From: Phycomyces nitens | Lineage: Eukaryota; Mucoromycota; Mucoromycetes; Mucorales; Phycomycetaceae | Direction: 5' to 3' | Assembly (NCBI GenBank): GCA_022702545.1 | Contig: JAHRBC010000007.1 | Coordinates: 3,162,001 to 3,226,000, forward strand | DNA: 64,000 nucleotides | In this document: positions 12,084 through 24,798 of the stretch, one piece after another | Layout of the letters: each line of letters opens with the position of its first letter | How positions within the stretch are numbered: position 1 is the first letter of the stretch | Notes under the pieces: generated by a model | Seen by the model: the letters and a program-made list of their open reading frames with translations, nothing else | Told to the model about the DNA's origin: nothing | Databases searched by the model: none | Made by a program: the position numbers and the translations under genes

Positions 12084-15000
12084 TCAACACTAGAAAGCAC
12101 ACCATAGAATGCACAGATGTACGTTTATCAGTTAGTCAATTAGTTAATTAATTTAAACAAAAAGCTTGATTACATAAAAAGTACCTTTTTCTGTTTCTTT
12201 TTCAAACTATCAAGAGGTTCTTTGGCCCTAGTGCGCTTCTTGTTTGATGTCAAGACTGGCTCATCAATATCCTCCTAAAGTATTTTAATCAGATATCAGT
12301 AATCTTTCAGCCAAAATCCACATTTTTTACCTCTGTACTCTCCTCATCTCCCCGAAGTTCTTCCGGCAATTCTGTTACCAGCCAAGTTCCTATGGCTGTT
12401 ACTATTTCTTCTGGCCCCTAAAAACAAAAAACAAAAATATTAAATACAACCAACTCTGACCTTAATTCGTAACCCGTATCTAAATAGTAAAAAAAGCTTA
12501 CTTTGTCTGCGGTCACCTTTGCACAAGCCTATTTTGATATAAAGATTCAAAGGGTGAAGCACAATTAATTTATCAGGCGACGAACACAAACATCTCACAA
12601 CTGTGTCATATTTGTACATCATCTTTTGGCTCCAAAAAAAGAATATTGTAATATCCAGAGAATACTTGCCTTTGGAAGCTTAATCTTTGGTTTAGATCGT
12701 ACCTAAGCAATTAGCCAAATGAGAATCTAAACCGACACAAACGGTTGCCATCAATTACCATTGACATCTCAACCTTCTCAGTCTTTAGATGTTTCAATAA
12801 TAGTTTGGAACTCTTGGACTGTCTCTTACGAGGTCTATTCAAGACTGACTTCTTATCTAGACCAAACTAATTCATAGTTTGTAATAATAATAATAATAAA
12901 TAAAACTGTTCAGCGTATATTCTAAATCATGTGGGGCCATTTACCAAGTATCGGCCGGTTCTAAACCTTTGATTGTTCGATGGGGCTCTCTATAGTTGAT
13001 AAAGTCAATTACTCTTTTTCATTGTCAACCCAATTCCCCAATGTATGTATAATCAGCCACACAAACCTTGAAATTAATCCGGTGTTCATTGGCAAATCTG
13101 GCATTTTGGGCCATAATGTATTCCTCCACCTAGGGGCACATATGAATTAGTTCATTTTCAAGCTTATTTCCCCAGATTCCCAATGGTTTTATCCACAATA
13201 GACTTACCTTTCTGATTGTGTTTCTGTACCTAAAGCACAATTCACGCTTAATGCCTTCCAGATCATCAGCTTTTATTTCAAACATCCTCGCTTTCCCCAA
13301 CAGTTCTTCAGTCTCTTCAAATTCTTCTTCCAACCTTATCACCAGACTTGTGTTTTCCTCCTTGATTTCCCTCATTTCCTCTTCCATTCGAGTAATCAAT
13401 ACTTCAGTGCTAAATAGCTTTCCATGAAGTTTTCTAGACTCTGAAGCTGCACTCTTTTCAACCTGCTTTATGGCCTTGTCACGTTCAATGAGTTGATTGT
13501 ACATATGATCTCGCTCAATGGCACTTTTTTCTTCCAAGATTGCGATTTTGCGTTCACTCTCCAAAAGTTTGGCCTTGAGATCTTCCATTGTCTTGTTATT
13601 TTCAGAAGCCCCAGACTTTTTGCCCGATTTCTTATTCGTCTTGTCGGCTGATTGTTTGTTGGCATCTTGTAGTCGCTTGATTGTAGCCTTTTGGTTCTCG
13701 ATCTCTCGCTTCAATAGTTTTTTTTCTTTGGAAAAATGATCCTCGAGTCTTTGCATGCTTTCTTTCCCGGCATCTAGTTTACCTCCTAGAAGTTTTCCCA
13801 TATCAATGCGTTCTTTCTCTAGCACCGCAAGAGCAGCATTACTGTCTACTATATCACGACGATAGTTGTCTCTGTCAAACTTTTTCTGTTTTTTCAATGT
13901 CTTTATGGTCTCCTTGAGTTGGCGAATGAGAGAATACAGGTCTTCTGCAGATAGGTTGGATTCGTCCATGCTTGAATCGCTTGAATCGCTCGAGTCACTC
14001 GAGTCGCTTTCATCAGAACTATCTTTTTTTGATGGTTCATTTGTAGAGACATTTGGTTTGGCCTCCTTTTCAGATTCAGCGTTTTCTTCGTCTTCGCTGC
14101 TTGCTTCTTCTTCTTCTTCTTCGCCACTATTCTCCTCTTCCTCGTCGCTGTTCTCCTCTTCCTCGCCGCTGTTTTCTTCCTCTTCCTCGCTGCTGTTCTC
14201 CTCTTCCTCGCCGCTGTTTTCTTCTTCATCGCTGTTTTCTTCTTCGTCACTGTTCTCTTCCTCATCGCTGTCATCACCTTCTTCTTCGTCACTATCTTTC
14301 TCTTTCTCTTCTTCGCTTTCTTCACTCTGATCTTCATTTTCCTTTTCGTCACTGTCATCTCTGTCCTGGTCAGTGTCTTCACTGTTTGATTCTTCTACAG
14401 AGCTTTCTTGCTTTCTCCTCAGTTCCTCCTCTTCGTCATCATCAAGGATTACGATCACCTCATTCTCATTGAACGTTTTTGGACTTGGCTTTGACTTTGA
14501 GTTTGACTTTGACATTGACTTTGAGGCTGGCTTTGAGGTTGACTTTGACATTGACTTTGACATTGACTTTGAGGTTGGCTTTGAGGTTGACTTTGAGGCT
14601 AGCTTTGAGGCTGACTTTGAGGCTGACTTTGAGGCTGACTTTGAGGTCGACTTTGACTGGACTTGGTAATATTGATTTAATTTCTTTTCATAGGCCAACT
14701 TTTCATTCTTAAAAAAATTCTTTAGTCTCTCGACCTGTTCTTGTCGCTTGGCCTTCTCTTTAGTAAATTTCCTTTGAAGCTTCTCAAGCTCGGTCTCATG
14801 GTATTTCTTTTCAATCGACATTGCTTTTTCATGGCTTTCCTTTTGCGCCGTGATTTCTTGTTGAAAGCCTTTGATATCTGTCTCAAGCTTCATTACCACT
14901 TGACCTAATCCTTCCTTATCCTCTGAATTGTTTGCCGTCAAAGAAGTCTGTCTTGCCGATTTTTCCATTAGATTGCCAATTTGTTCATGGAGTCTGGAAA

Positions 15001-18000
15001 TATTAATTTCTGATTCCTCAAAACGCAATTGAAGTACATTGATGTCTTTGGTGTGTTGTTCTTGGAGCATATGCGCATCGGCCTTTGCTTTTTGCAAGTC
15101 TTCTCGGAGTACACGAGCCTCTTCTTTAGACGCATTGCCAGCTTGTTTACATTCAGCAAGTTTAGCCTCTGCTTCAACAATCTGTTGTTTGAAATTGCCC
15201 TCGTTTATAGAATGCGATTTCTGTAAAAGCTTCATGTTCCGTTTAGATTTTTCCAGTTTCCTTTCAAGTCCTTTGGTCCTTTCATTTATCGCTTCGGCAG
15301 CATCTTTCTGGGCCTTTGAAACTGCTTTTTCTAATACAACCAAAATATCCTTGAGCTGTTTCTTTTCATCTTCATACTTTTTTTCAAGCATAGTCCTGGC
15401 AATATTCGACTTCTCCAACTCTTCTTGGACTGCTCTAACTTCGGCCTTGGTAGTAGAAGAAACATCTTTTCGAAGTTTGGCTAGGGCATCCTCTGATTTG
15501 GCCAAAAGGTGTTCAAGTTCATCCTTTTCTTTAGAAAATATATCTTCAAGTAAATTTGCCTGGGCATCCCATTGCATAGTCAGCTTTTTGATTGTCTTTG
15601 CTTCTTCGTCAGATGCCATTCTTGTCAAGCCGATCTGGGCCTCGAGTTGGTCCTGAAGAATACTCACGTCATGTTCAGCCTGCCTGAGTTTTCTTTTAAG
15701 AGCAGTGTCCGTTTCAGCACTCATCCTTTCCAAGTCATTTATATGATTTTCCAGTTCAGCCTTTTCTTTGCAATACTTGGCCTCAAGCTGAGAGATCATC
15801 AATTGGGCGCTTTTCAGTTGTCCCCCAAGGTTTCGCACCTCCTCTTGCTTTGATTCGTTTGCTGTGGTGGTGGCCTTTAAGAGATTGTCCTTTTCTTTCT
15901 GAATATTATCTTTGAGTGTATTAAAGTCTTCTTCAGCTTTATTCATGGTGAGTTGGTGTAGAGTCCTTTTCAATTGAGCTTGGTTTTTAAGGTGGTCGAT
16001 CTCAATCAAAAGTCCTCGTTCTTTTTCAGAAGCTTCGGTCTCCATTCGACTGTTTGCTCGCTCCGAGTCATTCAGTTTCTCTGAAAGCTCCCTTTTCTCC
16101 TTTGTGTTTTCAAACTTTAGAAAGGCAATTTGAGACTGCAGCTCGGTCTCCTTTTCAGTCCATTCTTTCTGAACCTTGGCAAGATTGGCTAGGGAGTTGT
16201 CCAGTTGGTCGCTCATCATTTTCTTTTCGGCTTCCATGGTCTGTATCAGTGTGTTGGTAAGATTCAGGTTTGTCGCCTCATCCTCGAGAGCCTTTTCAAG
16301 ATTCCTCAAGTCAGACTGCGACCTCTTTAGCTGCACCTCAACCACCAGCTTATCCTCATCGAGCCTTTTCTTCTGTTCCTCAAACCGGGACACAAGCGCC
16401 TGCATCTTTTCATTGAATCTGGTCTGTTGTTTGGAAAGTCTGTCCGAATAATATCTAACTTTTATGTTAAGAACTTGATTTTTGGTATCATACTGATATT
16501 TCTCGTCTTTCTCGCGGGCGATTGTTTTCAGCATATCTTGTTCTTTTGCAGTACTATCTGATCGAAGTTTGCGGGAAGCTGCATTCAGACGCTTGACCTT
16601 ATCGCCATGCACCTTTCTTTCTTCATAGTTGAGTTTCTTCCACGTTAGCCTGTCTTTGAAATACTCTCTCTCCTTGTCTGCCATTCTGTCCTCTAGATCC
16701 AAAAGAGACCCAAGCGACGTGTCAAGTTTGTCATTGAGACAGGTAATCTCCTTCTCGTTTTCTTGCTTCAAAAGAGACATGGAATGTTCAAGTTGGGCCT
16801 TTTCCAAGAGAAACTTTTCTCTAGTTTCTTGAATGGCAACTTCTGCCTGGGACAAAAGTTGCCCAAGAGATTCGTTTTCCTGCTCCAGCTTGAGCTTCTC
16901 CTTCATGAGACCTTCCTTTTCTTCTTGATAGACTCTTTTGTTGGTCTCAAACATCTCCACGTCCTCTGAGAGCGGAGACTTGTTTGTACTTGACTTGTGC
17001 AAGACAACCCTCTTTTCATTTAGATTATTCGTCTCGGCCTTGATCTTTTGGTTGAGCTCCACGATGCAGTCCTTGAGACGGGTTATTTCTTCATTGAGCT
17101 CCAAGACTTTTGTTTCATTTGCCTCGTTGTGGTATTTTATCTTTGCCTGTACATCGCGGTACACATCTTCCATCTTGGACTTGAGGGAATCAATCATGGC
17201 CTGAGATCTCAATAGTCTCTCTTCCAGTATCTTTTTATCAGTTTCACTTGTTGTCTTTACATCAATTACTGCTTGCTCTAGTCTCTTTCTTTCATCAGCA
17301 ACCCTTTGGGCGTCTTGAGATGCCAAACTGTCCGATTGAGTCTGATTAGAGCCAGAATTGGCGTTCTTGCTGCTTAAAAGTTGCTTGAGCTGAAAAACGG
17401 CCGTCTTGGAAAAGTCTAGTCTGGACAATAGGATCGTTTCTTGCTTTGCTGCTTCCTCCTTTGCGATCCTTAGCTTATTCTCTCCATTCTCGCGTTCAAT
17501 GGTAATCTGTTTCTTGAGCTGGACAATATTTTCCTCAATCCGAGCGACCTTTCCTTCGTGTGCAATCCTTTCGGACAAGGCGGCTTGGTTTTTGCGCTCC
17601 AGCTGTAAAGTCATGCTGCTCACTTCATTAGTCAACTTGTTCTCTAGGTCAGAGATGATTTGGTTTGAATCCCTGAGCTGCATTTCCAATCGATTCTTGG
17701 ACTCCATTGATCTCTCTTCCAGAGTCTTTACATAGCTGTACATCTCCAGCTTTGCTTTTTCCAGCTGCTGCCTTAGCATCAATGTCTCCTTTTCATTCGT
17801 ATCTTCCAAAAGCTTCAAGGCCTCGCTCGAGTTTTGAAGCTTTGACTCTAGCTCCAATGAACTTTGTCGCAGCTCGGATATCTGAGTGGTTTTGCTGAGC
17901 AGGGCCGAATCAGTCAATCTTGCCTGTTTGTGCAGGTCCTTTATTGTCTTGCTATAGACCTCGGCCATTGATTTCAACTGTTGAGGATCTGATGTATGGT

Positions 18001-18565
18001 CATCATCTTGGCTTTCTCTCTGAGAATCAACGGATTCGCTCAGTCGAACAGACTCTGAAAGGCGTGTCTGGATAAGATCGAGTGATCCTTGATAGGAGTC
18101 CAGTCTTTCTTTCAAGCGCCCAATTTCAATCTCAAATTCTTCATTTCTGATTGTGTCCACCTCATTTGTCTTTTCATCTGGTGATTGATTGGCACCTCCA
18201 TGTGTATAGCTAGAAATAGACACCAGTTTTGTCCAGACGATATCAGACGCATCCATCTCGTTGGTTAGTTTTCTAGTGAGATCCAGCAGGACTTGTTCTT
18301 CATGAAACTACAATCAACAAGAATATTCAAATTGAGTTAATGTTAAAGAAAAGGAGGGAATTCCAAGCAGACCATACCCGCTTGCTTTGCTCGACACGGA
18401 GCTCCGTCTATATCAGCAATACCAACACCACCACTACCTGGTGAATCATTTGCATTAAAAGTGGGTGGGTAGGTGACCTTACCTCTAGATTGAATTTTCC
18501 TCTCGCCACTTCTTCTCTCGAAGATACAAGCTCTTCATACTGCGCCTTTAGCCTTTGTATTAGTT
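12084..18565 (-). CDS. Giant coiled-coil protein, probably nuclear (N-terminal exon unresolved)
   Basis: Exons: 18483..18565, 18378..18407, 13208..18307, 13067..13129, 12945..12989, 12759..12866, 12670..12702, 12502..12528, 12331..12417, 12185..12274 and probably a terminal 12084..12089. Every exon after the first is a multiple of three, giving about 1,890 residues without the missing start. The 5.1-kb exon is almost continuous heptad coiled coil, broken by a Ser-Lys repeat and a long acidic Ser/Glu tract. The C-terminus is basic, with NLS-like KKRTRAKEP and RPRKRQSK stretches. There is no ATPase head or motor domain, so it is neither an SMC protein nor a kinesin as modelled. I do not recognise the family. 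A scaffold role at chromatin, spindle or nuclear pore is a guess. The first intron of the listed set implies an upstream exon I could not place. Confidence 0.75.
14078..14400 (-). repeat. Acidic Ser/Glu low-complexity tract
   Basis: A GAA/GAG/AGC-rich purine tract (on the coding strand) encodes repeated DEEENS and GEEEENS units, about 100 residues long and next to the Ser-Lys repeat. It is part of the coiled-coil protein. Frames read on the opposite strand are shadows. Confidence 0.9.
14478..14664 (-). repeat. In-frame 12-base tandem repeat coding Ser-Lys units
   Basis: A 12-base unit (TTTGAGGCTGAC and variants on the plus strand) repeats about 14 times inside the giant coiled-coil exon. It encodes imperfect S-x-S-K units (SASK, STSK, SMSK). 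Unit copies differ by one or two bases, mostly changing one residue. It forms a basic spacer between two coiled-coil halves. Confidence 0.9.
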
Positions 18566-19012
18566 CTATTAAAGATGAAATAATGGTTAGTAAAGTAAAA
18601 AGAATAAAAAGAGAGAATTCGTCTTTGTGAATGAAGCTGTTTGAATCTCAACATCTTTTGAATAATGAACAAGAATAAAGAAAAAAGTAGCTGCTTTTTA
18701 TGCCTTTGTGTTCAACTGCTATCTAGTTCTAACCTTTGTATTCATTCATTAGAATCATTGTAAATTCAATGCATCAAAATATTGAATGAATGTTCAAAAA
18801 AAGGGTGCCTCCCATTATTTTTGTCGTCTTAAATAGTTCTGACTTTAAAATCCACATGCCTTTAATTGACAATTATTTTATGGGCCAATTCTAGGCTTTG
18901 TGGTTATACATATATATATGAAAGAAAACATTGTGGATGTTTATAATTGAATGTAATTTTTCTTGATACTTTGGCTAGTCTTGAATTTTTTCTACAGCCT
19001 TGGGTTTGTATC

Positions 19013-19216
19013 ATGGCAATCGAGTATCCAGAACTGTCAAGCCTAGCTTTGATAAACACTCTATCAAACAAGACAAGAACCACACACCATTTGACCATGT
19101 TACAACTAGATGTTTTCAAGGAAACACGTTGCCTAATCTTTGACCATCTCAATATCACTCCATCTGTTGCCTTTGCAAGTGAACGCGATGTAATAGATTT
19201 AGGATATTGGCAATAG
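19013..19216 (+). other. Exon-like open frame, unassigned
   Basis: A 67-residue frame starting with a methionine, preceded by a polypyrimidine-CTACAG acceptor-like site and with codon use like nearby genes. Its minus-strand counterpart is also open for 120 codons, so openness alone is weak evidence. I recognise no family. It could be a relic exon or chance. Confidence 0.2.
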
Positions 19217-19472
19217 TCAGTAGTGTAATGGCCAGCATTGATTACTCGCTGATATCCATCAATCACATTAAAGTGATTATTGATAAAGTTTTATAGGTTA
19301 AAAAAGGTCCCGATTTAAGCCATGATTTTGGTGTTGGTATTGGAAATGGTTAGATGGTTCAAGTTGTTATTCCTGTTGAACGAGTAAGGACAGATTCACA
19401 TGGACAAGAATGTTTGAACTCGCCAAAATATGTATTACACCATCATTGGTCAAAGTTTGTTTTCTTTTGGTC

Positions 19473-19498
19473 GTACAAGTACCGGGAGGAACTTGTAC
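19473..19498. repeat. Perfect 8-bp inverted repeat with 10-base spacer
   Basis: GTACAAGT and its reverse complement ACTTGTAC flank a 10-base spacer. Further GTACAA copies lie at 19508 and 19524. It could be a dyad-symmetric binding site or a remnant of a mobile-element end. No neighbouring gene clarifies it. Confidence 0.5.
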
Positions 19499-21654
19499 AA
19501 ATAATTCGTACAAGATCAAAAATGTACAATTTTTTGGCCTGGCGCCCCGTAAAAATACTATATTTGCATGTCCGACATGTTCCTGAAAATACGGGCCCAA
19601 CTGGAAACTATACATTTTGACACCAATTGTTTTCTTTTTCCTTATTCTACCACCTTGATAGTTATCATGATTTTCTAGCTTGCTTGAAATATTTGTTTCT
19701 TATTGCTCTTTATATACTCTAAAGTATATAGTTGAATATTTGGAACATGTAAAAAAGTTTGATCCGCCAAAAGAACAAATCGAGTGGTCTTACGCCCTGA
19801 CCACCAATATATATATATATAAATATATGCAGATATCAAATACAAGCCAAAAGACAACTATTATTGGACCTATTTCCAAACAACTGCCGACACACATACA
19901 TAAATATGTCTGAATATAGACTCGGCCGATAGTTTTGGGATATGGGGGTGGAAATGGCTAGTTCGATTAAACGGACAATAAGCGACCAGAAATATATGGT
20001 ACAGATTATTTTTGGTGTCCTAGCAACTTTAGGGCGGATAGTTATTACATAATAAGCTGCTTGACCTGCCCAGATTAACCAGACTGACAGGATCCAATAT
20101 GCGTATATATACTATTTCTGTAAACTTGGTTTCCAAACCAATCAGCACGACTTTTGTCTACCCAGCGTGTTTGGCATTCCATCCATCCATCTTTCTTATT
20201 TTTATAAATCGATTTAATTATCACAAAAATCGCAGTTGTGTCCAATAGAATCTTGTCTTGAGTTTCAAATATATATATATATATTTAAAAAAAGGTTTGA
20301 TGGTGTAATTCATAAAGATCCAAGATCTCTCGAGATTTGTCCTGAATTTTCTCGAGACCTCTGGAATTTTCAAATAATACAACTACAAGAACTAAATCTA
20401 ATATAATATTATTTTAGGTTCTTTAAACTATTCTGCGAATCAAAATGCGGAAGGCTATAGAGTTGCGATGAATTTCAGTTGGAATGCAGCCAATAGGACC
20501 GTATTTATCCCACGAAACATACCCCATATGGATAAAAGCCAATCCTGTGCAACGTATTCTTATCTTTTGTCCAAAAATAAAAAAATAAGGATTATTTTGT
20601 GAGTTTAGCAGACATCTATCCAGATTAAACGCCCGATCCTTGGATAATTCACACCCTCAGATCGCTCTGCCCCCCCTTTCTGTCAAAGACAAGTTACACT
20701 GACGGCAAGTCTTCCGATTCTTGTGGCTATTTTAAACACCCAATATACACACGACGCATACGTATATCTATCATTTATTTATTTACTTATTTATATTCTA
20801 TAAACACTTGTATACAGTCCATCTCCATTTCGGATACGAAAATTACACACGTACAGAAACCAAGATATCTTGTACGCTTGGAATTAAGCCATGGGACCCT
20901 CCTAACCACCCACAAATAATAACAAGTATACAGGTATGTCTTTTGTACAGACCCGATTATTTCGGTATTATTTCCAAATGTTCTAAATACTATTGTTATG
21001 TAAAGCCCAAGACCATGAAGCCTGTATGGTTCCAAGCCATTCATAACACATATCCAAAATAGTCCAAAGGATTGCAAATAATAAAATAAAATAAAAAGAG
21101 GTGGTGAGCACGGCCATTAGCCAAGAAAGGCGATTTGTCAAAGACAACTCTACTTTTTCTTTTTCTTTTTCTTTTTTTACGATTCATCTCAATAATGCAA
21201 TGCATTCAAGTCAATGGCCATATAGAAACACGAGTCTGTATTCATTACCGTCCAATTAGGATATCCAAGCAAGCCTTGTTGACCTGAATGGTTTCATTGT
21301 ATACAATTTATACACTATTGTAACACTAGTAAATATTTATTGTAGATTTTGATATTAATTTTATGTGTTTCAAGACACATTACAACAATCGATCAATATT
21401 TTTGTGATAAGCCAAAAAGATTGATGGTATTGGCAATAATTTATCCGTCACAAAGAAACAGTTTCAGCAGCAGTGCTTTTATTGACCTACCTGGAAAGTC
21501 AATAATAATAATAATATGAAGAATAAGAAAAATTAACAAGTCATATACCCCCACATGTTTGGTTTCACTTTTGCACCAATACAACATTTATACATATTAT
21601 ATATGCCTGTCCAATTAAATATACATGGCAATATTCTTGTAATCATTCACAAAT

Positions 21655-21660
21655 AGTATA

Positions 21661-21706
<46 letters not shown>

Positions 21707-21960
21707 TAATAGAATGTAATGTGATGATATAAAATAATAATATAATATAATATAATAAAATAAAGGAGAAATGTCATGTATGTAGGAAATAGGCATTTTT
21801 GGTCTTTGTCTTTGAACAACATCTAATTCAAGAAAGAACAAGACATAAATGTTTGGAGGGGGGGCAAATGGGGCTCTCGTAGATAGGTATGTGTGTGTGT
21901 GTGTATGTATATATATATACATAATATATATAGAGAGAGAGAAGAAAGAAAGAAAAGAAA
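21655..21960. repeat. TAA, TG and TA microsatellites
   Basis: A run of about 14 TAA/ATA units, then GTGT and TATA/GAGA blocks. Simple repeats in the 3' flank of the zinc-cluster gene. Confidence 0.85.
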
Positions 21961-22178
21961 AAACAGAATATTAAGACTACGTAGGGTTAGAAAAAGAAAG
22001 CAAGTATATAATAATAAAGGTAATATAATAGTAAAAAGGTGAAAATATGTGTTGCTGTTCGGTTTGATTTTTTTTGAAGGTGGAAAATAAATCACATAAT
22101 TATACACACGCAAGGAAAGGAAAGGAAAGTAAGAAAGGTAAGAGAAGAAGAAAAAAGAATCGGAATATACTTGAGGTC

Positions 22179-23662
22179 TTATTGTGTCATGTCTGGAGAA
22201 TGAGGAAAGGTGCGAGGCTGGCTGTGTGGTGGAGTAAGTGGATAGATTGGATAGTGAGTAAGAGGATACTCCATTGCAGGAGCCGGGAAGGTGCGCTTGG
22301 ATAGTTGTTCTAATACAAAAATGTCAATAATCTACAGACAGAATTTATCGAATTTACCCATCAAACTTGGCATAGGAGACGATTTCCATTCGATATCACA
22401 GCGAGTAGAAGAAGTGCTACGAGAGGAGGAGGGTGGACTAGGAGACGTCTGGTTTTGATTTTGGGCTTCTTGTTGAGCGTCTTGGAGCGGAGTGGAGGTC
22501 GATGTCTGAGGTGTGTTATTGGCAGCTGAGGGCCTCATTGATGATGAAGAAGAGGTTGAGGAAGAAGGAGACAGGGTGAGGTTGAGCATGGATGATGTCA
22601 AGGGATGTGTGCTGGTAAGTGCCGAATTCTGGCGCATCATAAGCGTAGGTGACAGGGGCGGAGGTGGAGGTGGCGATGATTGTGCTGCTGTTACAGAATT
22701 ACCGAGAATGATTGGCGGAGAAAGAGACCGGTACCGATCAACAGGTGGACGCGAGAATGGCATGGCCAATACAGGAGATTTGGCCAAAGGGTATCCAGCA
22801 TCATTGGGCACCACACCTTTTTATAAAAAAAAACCACATAATATATATATACATATACGCAATAAGTCAAACCGAAATACTCAACTACTAGATCCAAATT
22901 TCCTTTTTCTCTTGTTTTTATTAATCACCATGGCAACCAATCTCTTTTTATATTTTGCCACCGTTGCCATGACTATAAATACTCCCCAAGACACTTACCG
23001 GCCCCACGTCTGGTGGCATAGGCTGTCCGAAGCTCGGCCTGCTCCTTGGCCACACTTATACCTTGAACAGAGTGTCGGTGCTGTCTGACTGGCATAGGTC
23101 TAGAGGGTGGGTGTGGGGAAGACAGTTTGCGGTATTGCAGAGTGCCGGATGCCTGTGTTTCAGCTCGATCTTTGGTGGTTGTGGTAAAAGAGGTGCTCTG
23201 GGAGAGAGGCGAGGGTGTGAAAGCGGTCATGAGTTTCTCGATGCGGCGAAGGCGGTCCTCGATCCGGTCAATAGCCTCGTTGTCTCCTGAGGGAGTGGCC
23301 AGGGCACGTTTGCGGCGCTCCGAGTTATTGACACATTCGAGCCCGTTGGCTGCACAGAACGCGCAGGGGTTGCTGCCATCACACTTTGTCTTTCGACGCC
23401 TACAAGTCTCGCACGCTGATCCCGAACTGAGGCGGCGGGCATTGCTAGTAGTGAATACGCTGCGAGGATGATCCGAGACCACACTGTACACACACTCTAA
23501 ACTCGCGTCTGTGCAATGGCCACACGGTCGCTGGCCGTTGCAGAGTCTCCTTCTTCGCTTACAGGGCTCGCATGCCCGGATAGTCGAGCATCTCTCGACT
23601 AGCATGTGGCGATTCTGACTCGAACTTGTTGGCTTGCGGTTGAGAGAAGGGCTAGCAGGCAT
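22179..23662 (-). CDS. Transcription factor with two tandem Zn2Cys6 clusters
   Basis: Three exons (22999..23662, 22358..22816, 22179..22309) sum to 1,254 bases, 417 residues. Two complete fungal zinc clusters sit in the N-terminal quarter: cysteines at 31, 34, 41, 47, 50, 57 and at 84, 87, 94, 100, 103, 110. Both use C-x2-C-x6-C-x5-C-x2-C-x6-C. A short heptad stretch (about 130-147, IDRIEDRLRRIEKL) follows, as expected for dimerisation. The rest is Pro/Ser/Thr-rich, ending in a Tyr/Pro-rich tail that may activate transcription. No fungal-specific regulatory middle domain is present. Single-cluster proteins usually dimerise on CGG repeats, so two clusters in one chain could bind a two-part site as a monomer. 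The target is unknown. Confidence 0.88.
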
Positions 23663-24798
23663 ATTGTATAATAATACTATTGTTGTTGTTGTTATTATTG
23701 TTATTGTTGTTTGTGTTGGTGTTTATTGGGATCGTACGTCTTTTTGGCGTTATTTGCGTGTTTATCAGATAAAGAACACTGTCGCTAGGACAGCCGGCAT
23801 CCAAAATGAAAAAGAAAGGAAGAAGAAGAAGAAGAAGAGCCAGAAGAGAAAGAGATCAAGCGACACAAAAAAAAATAAAGCCAGGTAACAGCTGCGGGGT
23901 CAAAGGGGGTCCGGTCCCGGGTGGCGTACAAAAAAAGGACGTTTTTTATCCAAGACACACTTTCTATTTTGAAATGGCACTGAGCTTTCTTTTGAGGATA
24001 TTTTAGGGATCAAAGACAGGCAAGGAATGAATAGATGGCTAAATGGATCATATCTGGTCGCCCACAACAAACGTCAGATATGAGGCAGGATCAAATAGGT
24101 TAGAATGGTTTGTATATAAAAGGGCTTTATAACGACAATTTGGCCTCTGAGATGAATAGAGGCTACAAATATTTTATGGTCGTAACCTGTTTGTTTTAGC
24201 CCCAAGAGTTTATGATTGTTTGAGGTGGGAGCCATGGGGTTAGGAGTTTAGCAGCATGCTCAAAAGTCGATTGAGACAATTTATGCTCTAGGATGTCCTG
24301 CCGATTGGTTCTCATTCTTGTTATTGCAAGATGTTGAGCCTTTTAATAATAAATATAAATATATATATATAAAGTGCCTTGGTCATAAAGAGGATTTTTT
24401 GGTGGGGGGAGGGGGGGGAGGGGTGTAAATTCTAATTTTGCCAACTGGCCTTTCCAGGTGTGTGTGTTACGATACGGGGATTTGTGGATGGTCCCTCTTT
24501 TGTATCGGACTAGTCGGCCAAGCGTTCCTTTTGTCACAAACAAACCATAAATCCCAAAGTCCGTTCATATAAAATAAGTGTATAAATAAATAACAAGGTA
24601 TATAAATATTATTATTACTATTACTATTGTTATTATTATTATTAATAGTAGTATTAGATTTGCTTTTTTTTTTTATAAAAAAAATGGTGGAAAAAAAAGG
24701 TACAATTCAAATTTACAGGCTTTATATATTTGTACAGCGTCCAGAATAACGAACAGAGAAAATAATAATAATAATGATAATAATAGAAGAGGGTGATT
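23663..24798. other. 5' flank of the zinc-cluster gene and 3' flank of the DYRK gene
   Basis: A GTT/ATT run lies just upstream of the zinc-cluster start, followed by an AAG-rich stretch (23815-23880), a G-rich tract and AT repeats. No gene was found. Confidence 0.5.
24401..24423 (+). other. G-rich tract with quadruplex potential
   Basis: Runs of six, eight and four G separated by single A residues lie on the plus strand, about 380 bases past the end of the minus-strand DYRK gene. This can satisfy a four-tract quadruplex pattern. Function unknown. Confidence 0.6.

Larger units (their letters stand above)
18566..22178. other. Gene-poor 3.6-kb region
   Basis: No intact gene. It holds the likely 5' end of the giant coiled-coil gene (right after 18566), an exon-like frame at 19013-19216, a cluster of GTACAA motifs with an inverted repeat near 19473-19527, other open but unsupported frames (20787-21077), and microsatellites near 21655-21710 and 21890-21960. 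Confidence 0.5.

Noticed and set aside
13866..14669. Long plus-strand Ser/Leu/Phe-rich frames
   Set aside because: They are shadows of the acidic and Ser-Lys repeats in the minus-strand coiled-coil gene.
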